From the NCBI RefSeq assembly GCF_023159225.1, contig NC_063163.1, positions 108,407,885-108,471,884 on the forward strand: a stretch of DNA of 64,000 nt. Direction: 5' to 3'. Positions 26,201 to 35,083 of this stretch are shown here, piece by piece. Within the stretch, counting starts at the first letter, position 1. Each line of letters begins with the position of its first letter. Under the pieces are notes generated by a model. That model worked only from the letters and a program-made list of their open reading frames with translations, did no database searches and was not told the DNA's origin. A program made the position numbers and the translations under genes. Origin of the DNA: Perognathus longimembris pacificus (Eukaryota > Chordata > Mammalia > Rodentia > Heteromyidae).

Positions 26201-29200
26201 GGGACTCGGTACTGTTTCATCATATCTCAGGAAAAACACAAGCATTTCTTTAGGGTGTGGAGTATGCTGGTGCCACCATGCGGCCAGTATGCAGTAGTAC
26301 AGTCAGTGGACAATTGCAGGGATTCTCTGCCAACTGACACTTGGAGGCAAGGGCATTGGCTTGAGGGGCTCCTTTAGTCTTTGGCTTAGCAAGTGTCCCT
26401 CCTGAGACATTATTTCTCATGGACTTGTTGCTATGATTCTTATTGTAGCACTGGCTGGTAAACATGGTTCCATTTTCAGGTTTTGGATGTTGTGTAGAAG
26501 AAATAGGGTGACTCAATGAGAGTCTATTTTTAGTTTTTGTGAAATTCCATGGGTAAGCTTCAGCTTGTATCATTTCCTGTGCAAATCAGCTATAACAGTT
26601 TCATTGGTACATGTGTGTAACGAAGTGATGTCAGGTATTTCCTGGACTGTGTGCCTAATAAGACTGGGCGGGACAGTCTGTCTATAATGCAGTTCTTCTA
26701 ATGGGGGTGTGTGTATCACACATCTTGTTGTATTTATTTGCTTACGTTAGTTATACAGGGGGAGGGGTTTATTATTGCATTTCCACATTCCAATAACCTC
26801 AGAGGTCAGATATTTTGGAATGGGGAGAAGGGATCTGGGATCCCAAAATTTTGTTCAAGCACATCCCCTTCCCTCCCCTGACCCCCCCCCCCCGACATGC
26901 AATCTAACTTCTTCCCACTAGGCCCTACCTTTTAAAGTTTCTATCACCTCCAAAGAGTGCCGCAGGATAGAGCCAAACCTCAGCACATGCACTGAGATAT
27001 AAACTAGCATAAATATTATAGTACCTTCCTGATGAATCAGCATTTCTGGTATGATCACTGTATTCATATTTTAAATGACCCTTTTGCCAGCAATTTGAAT
27101 GGCTCTGTTTAATTTAGAAGAAATTCAGGATTAACTATTTTGAAGTGTTTCATTCAGTGCTATTTTAGTGTACTCTGTGTTGTGCAACCACCATCTCTAT
27201 GGTGGTCTCCTCTTGTGTACAGAAGTGGCACTCCATCCACACATTTGCCTGTTATCTTTCCAACCTTGACTTTCCATCACAGTTCCTTCACTCCAGGTAG
27301 GCTAAACCCTCAAAACAGCTGCTCTCCTTCCTTTCTTGGTCTCTTCCATGGTTGTAGCATGTCAGGTATAAACATGGCTTCTTGTAGGGACTTACTGTAT
27401 TTTCTGTATCCCTCCAGTGTTTTAAAAATATATCACGAGGCCATGTTTTCCTATAATAATCTTTTCTAGTTGAAATGTACACTTACTGTTTCACTAATTT
27501 GCCATTCAACTCGTACTATTTTATACCATTGTTAATGACCATTTCTTGTCTTTAAGATTTCTTATATTCAGGTATATCAGCTGTGAAGTATTTTACTAGC
27601 TAGCTTCTACTTTGTGACAAACTACTTCCACACTCCATGGCTTTAGCATAATCTTTGCTATTATTGTTAGTAATATATAATTTATAAATTAACATATTAT
27701 GATAATACAATAATCTTCATTCTGAGCTGTAGCACTATAGTTTTGGGGGGGCTCAGATTATCTGATAATCTTGGCTCAACTGTTGTGGGGCTCTCTCAGA
27801 TCTGTATGGCTTAGAGGAGCTTCTACTCCAGGTGGGCTCTGTCCAGAATGGATAGGATGAGCAGCTGTGTTCCACAGCCCTCATGCTTCCTCAGAGAGCA
27901 CTAGGCTAAACCAAACATGTCCCTTTCTTAGTGATGGCAATGTCTCTTGAAGTCTAGGCTAGGAATAGACATACCATAACACTATATATGCTTTAATCTA
28001 TTGGCTAAGGCTGAGCACAGAATCCAGTGGGGATATATGCTTCTTCTTAAGATGGGAAAAAATGTAAATTGACATGGCAAGAGGTTGTGGATATAGGAAG
28101 GCATAAAGAATTAGTGCCTTTGATGCAGTTTATCATATATGCAAGAGCAGGGTCTTTGCTTCCAATAGTGCCTAGCCCTGTGCTGTCAGTTACCTACTGC
28201 ATTGTAACTACCCTCTAAATGATGTATCTTATCTGTTCATAATTCATGCCTGGCCAGACAGGACTTGACTGGGAAGGCTCATTCGCCGCAAGGGGCCCTC
28301 CCACCCCTGTGTTACGAGTTGGGTTCGTGTTTATGGTTGCAATTTGACTGGAGAATGTAAAATTCCTATGGCGAGCCCCTCAGCCAAGATTGATGGAAAA
28401 CTGTAATCTCTCACTACGATCTTTGTTTCCAAGGCCACCTCTCTTTGTGTAACCCAGAGTAACTGCTCTCACCTCTTATATGGTTCCAAGAGGATGAAAC
28501 TAGAAGTCAAGACCTGTAGGGGCAAACAGAAGCAGAACATTCTATTGGTCAGCAATTCACAGGGCTGGCCTTGATTCAGTGGAAGGATGAAACAAGACTC
28601 TTGAGAGATGTGGCAAGTTGCATTGTAAAAGGGCACATAGTATGAGAGACTTTTGCATCTACCTCTGCAAAGGCCCTGCACAGTATGTTCAGTAAATTCT
28701 TGTTGAATGAGCCTTTGGTCAAATCAATGAAGCAGAAGCAGAGTCCATCAATGGAAAAACATTCTGGGACAAGATCTGACTCAATAAAAATCATGTCTTT
28801 ACTTTCCAGTTATCTTCCTACTTGGTACAGGAAACGTCAGATGACAGATTTCCTCAGATCCGATGGCACCAAACAGCAGATTTTGGCTTTGTTCCCAACC
28901 CAGCAATGCCCAACACCTTCATGGCTGTCAGTATGGATCTCGGTGATAGAGACTCACCTTTTGGCAGGTATGATTACTTCTTAGATTTTGCTTGAGCAGT
29001 GCCTGTTGTTTGCCTGTAGTTCTTTACTCTGATGTTTACTTGTGAGCGGACAGATTGGACTAAGGATTGGAGCTTAGTTGAATTGTATATGTCAGTCATC
29101 AGTGGAGGCATGTATTTCACCAACAACAAAAACAACAAAAACACAAGCCCCCAAGACCCCTCAGTATCTCAGTGTCTGATGTAACAAAATTTTATTTCAT

Positions 29201-32188
29201 GTTCATACTCCAAGTCTAAATGTCAATCGACATTTTGCTCATTGTATTTATTCACAGGACCCACAGCAATAGACTCCAAGTTGACCTGCCTTCCATAGCA
29301 ACCTTAAAGTTCCATACAGCTTATATCTGAAGGAGCAGAAATTATGAACATCGAATCCAAATAAACACATGACTTTGAGTGGTTGGGCATAATCTTATGA
29401 TAAAATCTCTTAGGTTTGTCTGAATGTCTCTGTTATCCCTTTAAAAATTTAATTTGTTGTTATTATTAAGGGGTTGTACAGAGGGTTATTTCCTAAGTCA
29501 GGTAATGAGTACATTCTTATCCCTCTTCCCCCTTTGCTTTAGAGCCAGTCCTGGAGCTTGGGAACTGTCCTTGAGCTTTTTTGCTTAAGGCTAGCAGTCT
29601 ACTACTTGAGCCACAGCTCCTCTTCCTGTTTTTTGGTTTTTTGTTTTTTACTTTGTGCCACAGACTTTTCTGCCCTGGCTGGCTTTACACCTCAATCCTC
29701 TGACCTCAGCCTCCTGAGTAGCTAGGATTATAGGTGTGAACCATTGGTGTTCAGCATCTTCTTCCCCCATTTTTTTCCTTCCTTCCAAGTATTCTGTTGT
29801 GGGCTGGGGATATGGCCTAGTGGCAAGAGTGCTTGCCTCGTATACATGAGGCCCTGGGTTCAATTCCCCAGCACCACATATACAGAAAATGGCCAGAAGT
29901 GGCGCTGTGGCTCAAGTGGCAGAGTGCTAGCCTTGAGCAAAGAGAAGCCAGGGACAGTGCTCAGGCCCTGAGTCCACGCCCCAGGATTGGCCAAAAAAAC
30001 CCCCCAAAACCAAGTATTCTGTTGTTTCCAGGTTTCTAAACTCATCAAAGGCCCAGAGCCAATCTATGGTTACCATTTCTCATTTCTTCTAAGGTGACTA
30101 GTTACTAATCATGGAGTCCAGGTAACTTTATCCTTACCTACTTCAGGAATGCTTTGTATATTCTCCTTTAAAATGAGGTCAAACCCAATATGCTTATTCT
30201 TTATCCTATAGCATCCACCCCCGAGATAAACAGACCGTGGCCTATCGGCTGCACTTGGGAGCCCGGGCTGTGGCTTATGGGGAGAAGGATGTGATCTTTC
30301 AAGGACCACTGCCTGAAAAGCTAGACCTAGTGGCTCATGGCGAGCTGCTCAACATCACTTATCACCAGTATATCCAGATCCATGTACAGAAGCTAAAAAA
30401 CAGAACATTTGAGGTGAGAACAACAACAACAAAAAGAAGAGTTCATCTTGTGGTAAGGTGCTGAGGTTGCTTGACACCAACATCTTTATCTGTCATTATA
30501 ATGTGATTATGAGGCAGCTCTTGGTTGGTTCGGGTGTGGAGTGTGAACTAATCTCAGAGGGATAAGTAAACAGCTATTAATTCATTTTCTTAGGGGCAAG
30601 TTTGACAGGATAATCAAGAAAGGGAAAACGAGCCCCTATTAAATGATAGTCCTTTTGTATTTCTACTCCCAAGACAATACCATCTTTGCTTATGGAAGTC
30701 CTTTTTTTTTTTTTTTAAATAGATTATCCAAAAAAAATAGAGTATCCAAAATACTCTCCTCATCTTTGGGTGTCTTTTTTTTGTTATACTACACTCCATT
30801 CTGACATCCTTTAAGTTTTGTGCCTCCCCTAAAGGTTTAAGCTTGGTGATTTGTAACTTAGAATGAATCAATGAGATTGTTTTCTTTTTATACTAAGCAA
30901 GGACCATTCTCCTGTACAATTGAGATATTGATTAAAGATGCTAATTACAAGTTTTCTATAGTTGAGGATGGGGGCAGGGGGAGCTAAGCATTCCTGGATG
31001 GAATTTGAGTGTCTTTGGGAATCTAGAGGCCATTAGGCTGGGAGTGTGTATGTAAAGAGGGCATCAAAGGACATGAAAGAGTATTAGACAAACTTCACGT
31101 AGGAGTTTATCGAAGGATATAGCTTCTCTGGAATTTTTTTTTCTTTTTTTGGTGCCTGTCCTGGGGCTTGAACTCAGGGCCTGGGTGCTGTCTCTGAGCT
31201 TTTTTGCTCAAGGATAGTACTCTACTATTTGAGCCACAGCTCTACATCTGTCTTCTGTGGTGCTTAATTGGAGATGAGTCTCATGGGCTGGCTGGGCTGG
31301 CTTTGCATCGTGATCCTCAGATCTCAGCCTCCTGAGTAGCTAGGATTGCAGGTGTGAGCCATCAGCTCCCCACCTTTCTGGAATCTTGATTGCAATAACC
31401 ACCTGCCTCAGATGCCTGGTCAGCACTGGTCCTACTTAGCTTCTTTCCACGATGAATGTAAAGTGAATATGACTTCCATGAAGGCTCTGCATTCTTTCTT
31501 TTTGGCAACTACACTTGGCTGTCTATCATCTGGCCCTGAACCACAGTTGAGGTGAGGACAAAGTAAGCTTTGGAAGCCAGATGCAGTTGTTAATAATGAT
31601 AGTTATGCCTGCTTGCTTTGCTATCTGGCAGGTAGGACTATGGGAAAAATGTTCAGGGAAACATATAAATGTTTATGTATTGACTTAATTTAATCTCATG
31701 TACATCTATTTATTTTGGGACTGGGTCTGAACTCGGGGCTGTGTCTTTATCAATAAGCTACTCTCAGCCCATATGAACATTTTATAAATATGTGGCTTTG
31801 CCAACCAGATCCAATCTGGTTCATCTTCTGGTTAAAGTAGGAAATCTTTGACTAGAAGTGGCTCCTTCCCTCCTTTCTAGTGTGTCTGAAAGAGCAGTTC
31901 CCCGCTTCTTGTTACCATCTAATTGATCTGACCATTTCTATTTTCTGATTGTCTCATTAGATTGCTTGTTGCAAGGACCATCACTGCAAGTGGCTTCCAG
32001 CTATCATGAGAGTTTTCTCTTCCCACACCTTGACCTTGGATATTTTGTCTTGTACTGCCACTGTGGCTGCTCTTCGCTATGCCTGGGCCACATGGTCTTG
32101 TGAATATAAGCAGTGTCCTTTATATGACTACCATACTCACCTGCCAGCACCTCCCTTCATTGCTTGGACAGTAGAGCAGGGTTGTTAA
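3647..32188 (+). CDS. SIAE: Sialic acid acetylesterase, SIAE (exons 2-10; exon 1 outside window)
   Basis: Removes O-acetyl groups (mainly 9-O) from sialic acids in the lysosome or secreted compartment; in B cells the enzyme affects Siglec ligands and activation threshold. Nine exons join in frame: 3647-3808, 11598-11773, 16680-16818, 21679-21856, 24236-24342, 25142-25275, 28810-28967, 30212-30413 and 31961-32188, giving 493 residues plus stop. All acceptors are AG and all donors GT. Visible family motifs are the nucleophile block GQSNMQ (Ser127 in human numbering), WGGTPIEAW, WYQGESN, RWHQTAD and the catalytic-His block IHPRDK. Several N-glycosylation sequons (NAT, NFT, NCT, NIT, NRT) fit a secretory protein. 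The signal-peptide exon is not in the window; no CpG-rich first exon is seen in 1-3646. The C-terminus is about nine residues shorter than the human protein I recall. A SINE has duplicated the exon 5 donor. Identity is very secure. Confidence 0.96.
3809..5777 (+). other. SIAE intron 2, 5' portion without recognised elements
   Basis: No exon, recognisable repeat of the classes above or RNA gene seen, apart from a weak ID-like stretch near 4048-4110. Confidence 0.5.
5779..5980 (+). mobile_element. IDL-Geo-type SINE
   Basis: GGGCTGGGAATGTGGCTTAG left unit plus Geo module ending in A-rich tail. Confidence 0.85.
6651..6737 (+). mobile_element. ID-like SINE monomer
   Basis: CTTGCTTAGCAAGT and GAGTTTGATCCTCAGTAC boxes followed by a CA-rich tail. 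Confidence 0.6.
6751..6916 (+). mobile_element. IDL-Geo-type SINE with internal deletion
   Basis: GGGCTGAGAATGTGGCTTAG jumps straight to GGTTCGATTCCTCAGCAC: the middle of the left unit is missing. The right module is intact. Confidence 0.8.
6957..7195 (+). mobile_element. B1-like + Geo-module composite SINE
   Basis: GGCTTATGCCTGCAATCATA B1 part followed by AGCACTAGCCTTGAGC right module and a C-run tail. Confidence 0.75.
7326..7561 (+). mobile_element. B1-like + Geo-module composite SINE
   Basis: GGCTGGGCACTGGTAGTTTA to GCCGCAGGACTGGCAC and a poly-A tail. Confidence 0.78.
7640..7765 (+). mobile_element. B1-like SINE
   Basis: CATCCCAGAGGCTGAGGCTG and CAGGCCAGCCTGGGCTACAT are B1 hallmarks, on the + strand. 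Confidence 0.75.
7909..7960 (+). repeat. (TG)26 microsatellite
   Basis: Pure dinucleotide repeat, 52 bp, in SIAE intron 2. Confidence 0.97.
8722..9000 (-). mobile_element. ID-like then B1-like SINE remnants
   Basis: 8722-8800 is an inverted ID unit (GGAGTTTGAACTTGGCCTGT to CTCCAGCCCC); 8801-9000 is an inverted, decayed B1 (GCCTGGGCTGGCCTGGAACC). Possibly one composite element. Confidence 0.6.
10437..10704 (-). mobile_element. B1-Geo composite SINE
   Basis: Reverse orientation: GGTCCTAGGGCTTGAACTCA Geo module, a T-run, then TCAGCCTCGTGAGTAGCTAG of the B1 half. Confidence 0.75.
11329..11542 (-). mobile_element. IDL-Geo-type SINE upstream of SIAE exon 3
   Basis: Flanked by 13-bp direct repeats TTAACYTCATTTT at 11316-11328 and 11543-11555 with one mismatch. 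Ends 55 bp before the exon 3 acceptor. Confidence 0.88.
11598..11773 (+). CDS. SIAE: SIAE coding exon 3 (catalytic serine)
   Basis: Acceptor TTATTTCAG, donor CAG|GTAATT, 176 bp, ending on a codon boundary. It encodes WMVILDPMKPGGPYEL and the nucleophile block GDVWLCSGQSNMQMTVLQ with the catalytic Ser. A minus-strand SINE ends 55 bp upstream of the acceptor. Confidence 0.96.
11774..12968 (+). other. SIAE intron 3, 5' portion
   Basis: AT-rich; no exon or repeat of a recognised class seen. Confidence 0.5.
12969..13020 (+). repeat. (AC)26 microsatellite
   Basis: Pure dinucleotide repeat in SIAE intron 3. Confidence 0.97.
13273..13390 (+). mobile_element. B1-like SINE
   Basis: GGTAGTTCATGCCTGCAATT with GAAGGCTGAGATCATGAAGA; 7SL-like left part directly before the trimeric element. 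Confidence 0.65.
13391..13735 (+). mobile_element. Trimeric 7SL-7SL-tRNA (B1-B1-ID) composite SINE
   Basis: Two successive B1-like units (13391-13518 and 13519-13642) followed by an ID-like unit, AGGGCTGGAAGCATAGCTCA to GAGTTCAAACCCTAAT. The same order is seen at 35084-35415 and, inverted, at 43872-44178. Confidence 0.7.
13865..14074 (+). mobile_element. IDL-Geo-type SINE
   Basis: Full dimer with perfect 15-bp target duplication AGAAGGGAAGGGTTG at 13850-13864 and 14075-14089. Confidence 0.92.
14090..16679 (+). other. Repeat-poor block of SIAE intron 3
   Basis: About 2.6 kb without a recognised SINE, L1 or LTR, in a window where SINEs recur every 1-2 kb. Contains open frames (166 codons at 15223-15723) with no recognisable domain or splice context. 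Could hold regulatory sequence; this is inference. Confidence 0.4.
16149..16177 (+). repeat. (CAGT)7 tetranucleotide repeat
   Basis: Seven CAGT units within intron 3, 0.5 kb before SIAE exon 4. Confidence 0.9.
16680..16818 (+). CDS. SIAE: SIAE coding exon 4
   Basis: Acceptor CTCTTCTAG, donor CTCAG|GTGCGT, 139 bp. Encodes IFNATEELSNTEAYQSVRLL and on to DLEWSKPTS, collinear with human SIAE after MTVLQ. It carries one NAT sequon. Confidence 0.95.
17010..17208 (-). mobile_element. IDL-Geo-type SINE
   Basis: Complete inverted dimer in SIAE intron 4, with near-matching flanks resembling TAATNNTCTATCTT. Confidence 0.85.
17243..17290 (+). repeat. (GT)n microsatellite abutting a SINE tail
   Basis: About 24 GT units; directly followed by the 3' end of an inverted composite SINE. 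Confidence 0.95.
17291..17493 (-). mobile_element. B1-Geo composite SINE
   Basis: GCTAGGGCTTGAACACATAG Geo module, then a B1 half ending AGGATTACAGGAGTGAGCCA. Confidence 0.75.
17868..18086 (-). mobile_element. IDL-Geo-type SINE
   Basis: Perfect 17-bp target duplication AAGCTTTAATCCTTTGT at 17851-17867 and 18087-18103. Confidence 0.94.
18104..18997 (+). other. SIAE intron 4 segment
   Basis: No exon and no clear repeat seen. Confidence 0.45.
18998..19085 (-). mobile_element. ID-like SINE
   Basis: GGCACTGGGGATTGAACACA with TAGACAGGTGCTTTACCA, inverted ID unit. Confidence 0.65.
19884..19966 (+). mobile_element. ID-like SINE
   Basis: GTTGGAGACATTGCTCAGCT to GGTTGATCCCCAGCACTG with A-rich end. 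Confidence 0.65.
20117..20355 (-). mobile_element. Truncated Geo monomer followed by IDL-Geo SINE
   Basis: 20117-20181 is a truncated inverted Geo module ending GAGCTTTTT; 20182-20355 is a second inverted IDL-Geo copy with small deletions. Confidence 0.75.
20785..20980 (-). mobile_element. IDL-Geo-type SINE
   Basis: Inverted dimer, somewhat diverged (GGTCCTGGGGCTTGAACTTG to ATATTCCCAGCCC reading). Confidence 0.82.
21679..21856 (+). CDS. SIAE: SIAE coding exon 5 (donor duplicated by a SINE)
   Basis: Acceptor TTTGGACAG, donor AAAAG|GTAAGT, 178 bp. Encodes LGHGNFTYMSALCWLFGRHL and SSSWGGTPIEAWSSPRSL. A SINE begins nine bases past the donor GT, and an identical donor lies at 22086|22087 beyond it. 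Use of that distal donor would put TAA in frame immediately after the normal exon end (21858-21860). Confidence 0.94.
21866..22081 (+). mobile_element. IDL-Geo-type SINE at the SIAE exon 5 donor
   Basis: Full dimer with an A-rich tail, flanked by perfect 14-bp direct repeats AAAAGGTAAGTGTT at 21852-21865 and 22082-22095. The repeat contains the exon 5 splice donor, so the donor is present twice. Confidence 0.93.
22566..22776 (+). mobile_element. B1-ID composite SINE
   Basis: GGGTGCTGGTGGCTCATGTC B1 unit, T/G-rich spacer, then GGGCTGGAGGACTGGTTCAG ID unit. Confidence 0.65.
22967..23171 (-). mobile_element. IDL-Geo-type SINE
   Basis: 13-bp target duplication CAAACAGTTTTTA at 22954-22966 and 23172-23184. 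Confidence 0.9.
23660..23935 (+). mobile_element. Ancient L1 ORF2 3' fragment
   Basis: Contains degenerate blocks typical of L1 ORF2 ends, such as CTCAGCAATTACATTACTGA and TCTAAGTGTCCATCTGTTGA. Confidence 0.55.
24236..24342 (+). CDS. SIAE: SIAE coding exon 6
   Basis: Acceptor TTTATTTCAG, donor CAGG|GTGAGT, 107 bp. Encodes SVTGPSRHSVLWNAMIHPL and LKGVIWYQG, the start of the WYQGESN block. An NMT sequon recalled from the human protein reads TMT here. Confidence 0.95.
24870..25082 (-). mobile_element. IDL-Geo-type SINE upstream of SIAE exon 7
   Basis: 10-bp target duplication ATTGTGTGCC at 24860-24869 and 25083-25092; only 49 bp separate the second copy from the exon 7 start. Confidence 0.9.
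25142..25275 (+). CDS. SIAE: SIAE coding exon 7
   Basis: Acceptor TATTTTTAG, donor CAG|GTATGT, 134 bp. Encodes ESNMEYNRDKYNCTFPELI and GSQGQTERFFPFGFVQ. A minus-strand SINE and its target duplication end only 49 bp before the exon. Confidence 0.95.
25276..28809 (+). other. SIAE intron 7
   Basis: 3.5 kb with a decayed ID fragment near 25886-25945 and stretches resembling ancient LTR or DNA-transposon relics (about 26750-27010 and 27600-28100) that I cannot assign. No exon seen. Confidence 0.4.
28810..28967 (+). CDS. SIAE: SIAE coding exon 8
   Basis: Acceptor TTACTTTCCAG, donor GGCAG|GTATGA, 158 bp. Encodes FPQIRWHQTADFGFVPN and MAVSMDLGDRDSPFGS; the conserved RWHQTAD and DRDSPFG blocks precede the catalytic His in the next exon. 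Confidence 0.95.
29545..29757 (-). mobile_element. B1-Geo composite SINE
   Basis: GCCAGTCCTGGAGCTTGGGA, then a B1 half with CTGACCTCAGCCTCCTGAGT. Confidence 0.75.
29801..30010 (+). mobile_element. IDL-Geo-type SINE
   Basis: Target duplication CAAGTATTCTGTTGT at 29786-29800 and 30011-30025, perfect. Lies 0.2 kb before SIAE exon 9. Confidence 0.93.
30212..30413 (+). CDS. SIAE: SIAE coding exon 9 (catalytic His block)
   Basis: Acceptor ATCCTATAG, donor GAG|GTGAGA, 202 bp. Encodes IHPRDKQTVAYRLHLGAR, the catalytic His region, then LPEKLDLVAHGELLNITYH with a sequon. It is about two residues longer than human around IQIHVQK. Confidence 0.95.
31137..31374 (-). mobile_element. B1-Geo composite SINE
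   Basis: GTCCTGGGGCTTGAACTCAG to GCAGGTGTGAGCCATCAG, both modules clear. Confidence 0.8.
31708..31772 (-). mobile_element. ID-like SINE fragment
   Basis: GGGACTGGGTCTGAACTCGG and AAGCTACTCTCAGCCC, decayed inverted ID unit just before exon 10. Confidence 0.5.
31961..32188 (+). CDS. SIAE: SIAE terminal coding exon 10
   Basis: Acceptor TGTCTCATTAG. Encodes CCKDHHCKWLPA, LRYAWATWSCEYKQCPLY and APPFIAWTVEQGC, then TAA followed directly by an in-frame TGA. Human SIAE continues about nine more residues after the equivalent of EQG, so the tail is shortened or diverged here. Confidence 0.94.
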   Translation: MACCKDHHCKWLPAIMRVFSSHTLTLDILSCTATVAALRYAWATWSCEYKQCPLYDYHTHLPAPPFIAWTVEQGC

Positions 32189-32855
32189 TGAGTTAAGCTT
32201 GCCTTTGTCCTCTAGTATCAGCCTCTGTACTAGACTAATTCTGAACTACAAATTAGACCTCAGTGTCATTTACTTCCTAATTATTGGGAGTGAAATGTCT
32301 AGTATTTTTATGCCTTCTAATCCTGAACTATGGAATCTCCGGGTTGGAAGAAGATTTTAAAGGCCACAGAGGCCAGCTAGTGTTTTCATGTGTTTTTACA
32401 AAATCTCTTGACAAGTGATTGATAACTGAATCTCTGTAAGAAGTTTCCAAGTTTTTTTCTTATGTTGAATTGCAATCTTTCTGATGAAACTTTACTACTC
32501 CATGTCAGTCTTTTAGGCAATTGAAGACTATTTGTTTTCTTTTAAAGTCCAATTCTGCTCCTTTAAACTTAATGATTATAATGTGAATCTTTAAGCCAAA
32601 CCAGCCAACCGGAGTGCAGATATGTTTATTCTTTAAGGCAATAACCTGCCTTAAGGAAGAAAGGGCCAGGTAGTTATAGCCTTGTTCAAACAATCATATG
32701 AGTGCTGGGCAAATCACAGGTTCAGTAAAACATGAAAGTAGAGGTAACTGAGGCTAAAAGATCATTAAATATAATTACCAGGCTTGTTAAATAGTTTAAG
32801 ACTAATTCACATAGACAAAGTTAGCCTGAAAGGCAAAACTATGATAAATAAGATG

Positions 32856-33078
32856 CAAGCCGGTCACTGGTGGCTCATGCCTGTAATCCTAGCTACTCAG
32901 GAGGCTGAGATCTGAGGATTGTGATTCAAAGCCAGCCTGGGCAGGAAAAGTCCAAGACTCTAATTTTCACTAAACTACTCAGAAAAAGCTGGAAGTGGTA
33001 GAGTGCTAGCCTTGAGCACAAAGAAGCTCAAGGACAGCATTCAAGCCCTGAGTTCAAGCCCCAGGACCAGCAAAACAA
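32856..33078 (+). mobile_element. B1-Geo composite SINE
   Basis: GGTCACTGGTGGCTCATGCC to AAGCCCCAGGACCAGCAAAA; a clear example of the B1 left unit joined to the Geo module. Confidence 0.82.
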
Positions 33079-33132
33079 AAAACCAGATGAGACAGTGGTG
33101 AAACAGGGCCGTAATGTGTATGATTAAGAATC

Positions 33133-33222
33133 ATGAGGGCTAGGGAGTGATTTAAGTGGTAGGGCACCTGACTAGCAAGCATAAGACCCTGAGTTCAACC
33201 CCAGTACCACCAAAAGTAAAAA
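33133..33222 (+). mobile_element. ID-like SINE
   Basis: GGGCTAGGGAGTGATTTAAG to GAGTTCAACCCCAGTACCAC with A-rich tail. Confidence 0.7.
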
Positions 33223-33295
33223 ACAGTAATGCAGCCTACAGGTTGGTTAAAAACAGCTGATGGCTCTTGAAAATTGTTATCTATTAGGAGTTGGA

Positions 33296-33301
33296 AATAA
33301 A
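33296..33301 (+). terminator. SIAE: Candidate SIAE polyadenylation signal AATAAA
   Basis: AATAAA about 1.1 kb after the SIAE stop, beyond the SINEs in the 3' region. A second + strand AATAAA is at 34449-34454. Which one is used cannot be told from sequence. Confidence 0.3.
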
Positions 33302-33876
33302 TGTATGATTAGTGCTGTGTATGTATTTATATCCAGTTAAAACTGTATTAGCAATAGACTTGAAAATTGTTCTTAAAGTTTAAGAAAGAAAGAGTAAGAA
33401 TCTCATCTATGGGTACTTGCAATCCCTTTAAGAACTAAAACAGCTAAGAACCACTTTCTATATCTGTATTCCGAGGGGTTCTGGTGTAATTCCAAACAGC
33501 AGAAGAGCTTGCCTGTGTCAAGATTTTATTTGGGTAAAAAAAAAAAATCAAAACAAAAACTATGAGAACTCTGTAAGGAACTTTGGCTTCTCTGAGACTT
33601 CCTAACATATAATCAAGTCCTAATGCTCACACTTTTTACCTCATGTGCTTGGCCCTGTGAGAACTATGAACTTCTAACAGAGTGACTTCTGAAAGATTAA
33701 ATCTTATCTGTCTATACTTCTAATATAAGAAGAGGTAAGTAACCAAGAAGTTGAAGCCCAAGATCTTAACACCTTGTATCCCAATCCCACAGTGTAAAAA
33801 CTTGCTTTAGGCAATGAACATATTAATGAAGTCATGTGTAAATGAACTTATTTTTAGTAATGGAATTCTTTCAGAA

Positions 33877-33993
33877 AACTGGTAATGGGGTTGTGGTTCA
33901 ACGTGATAGAGTGCTAGCCTTGATTGAAAAATAAGCTCAGGGACAGCACCTAGGCCGAGTTCAAGCCCCATGACTGCTAAAACAAAACAAAGA
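33877..33993 (+). mobile_element. Geo-module SINE monomer
   Basis: GTGGTTCAACGTGATAGAGT, CTAGCCTTGA and GAGTTCAAGCCCCATGACTG; right module without its usual left unit. Confidence 0.7.
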
Positions 33994-35083
33994 AACTGTC
34001 AAATGCGTGAACCTTTTATCCAGATTTTATTTGTATGTCTATAGTTCAGGCTGGCTCCAGGGTAACTGTGCAGGTAAAAGTCAAAACACTGTACAGAAAA
34101 CAGTGCCTTGACAATCAGAGATGTACCTTTAGAAAGGACAATCAACCTCACCTACATGTGGTCCACCTGCTTTCCAGTATTCTACAGCTTCTCACTGACA
34201 ACACTCCTCAAGGAATCCCAGTATCATTTGTGTTTTTCACTTCAGCCTACCAAAGTAATTTTCTTATGCAAGAAGAATATAGTCACAGTGTTTCAGTTTG
34301 TGGAAATTCATTCTTTAGTTAGCCAACTCTCTACTGATAGACATTATATTGGCTTTTTAACAGATTTCTATTATTAAGCAAATATTGTGATGACTGTGAC
34401 ATAAATGTATCATACTTGCCCAGTTATTCCTTAGGGTCCTTGTCATGGAATAAAAGGTTAAAAGATAAATATATACTTAAAATGTTCATCAACAGCTTAA
34501 CCCTCCCAAAGAATTAAACAATTTTTATTTCCTTCAAGATACTCCTCTCCCCAATATGACTGAATGTTGTCAAATACAAACATCTTTAGTAATATGAAGG
34601 ATATATTAAATGTATTAGGGTAGTATTTTTTAAGATACCATAATAAAAAACATTTGATACTATTTCACCTATCTCCATACAAACATATGTATGTTCAGTA
34701 TACACATATTCATAGACACACCTTTAACTGAAACTAGCTTCAACCCTTTTCCATGACATGTTTGAATACCAGACTCCTTAAATTTGTTATTGAGTTCACA
34801 GTTTGAAAAACAGTTCTAGTAAACTTGTACCAATTCACTAAATTTTTAAAATATCCTAAAATGAGCTCTTTTAAATATATATATATTTATTTTATACTCA
34901 GGCTGTAATATAAAGTATTTTTTAAAAGGATAAAAGCGGCATGCTCCATCAACTTGTGCACAGAAATAATTAAATAAAATATTAACAGCTTTGGGTACTC
35001 TTTTTCTGACTTGTCTATTATCCAAATTTATAGTTTCTTTTGCATTGTACAGCTTATAAAAATTGTAATTAATAATCATAGTT
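33994..35083. other. SIAE/TBRG1 convergent 3' region
   Basis: AT-rich sequence with several AATAAA hexamers on both strands. Probably contains 3' UTR of one or both genes, but ends cannot be placed. Confidence 0.4.
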
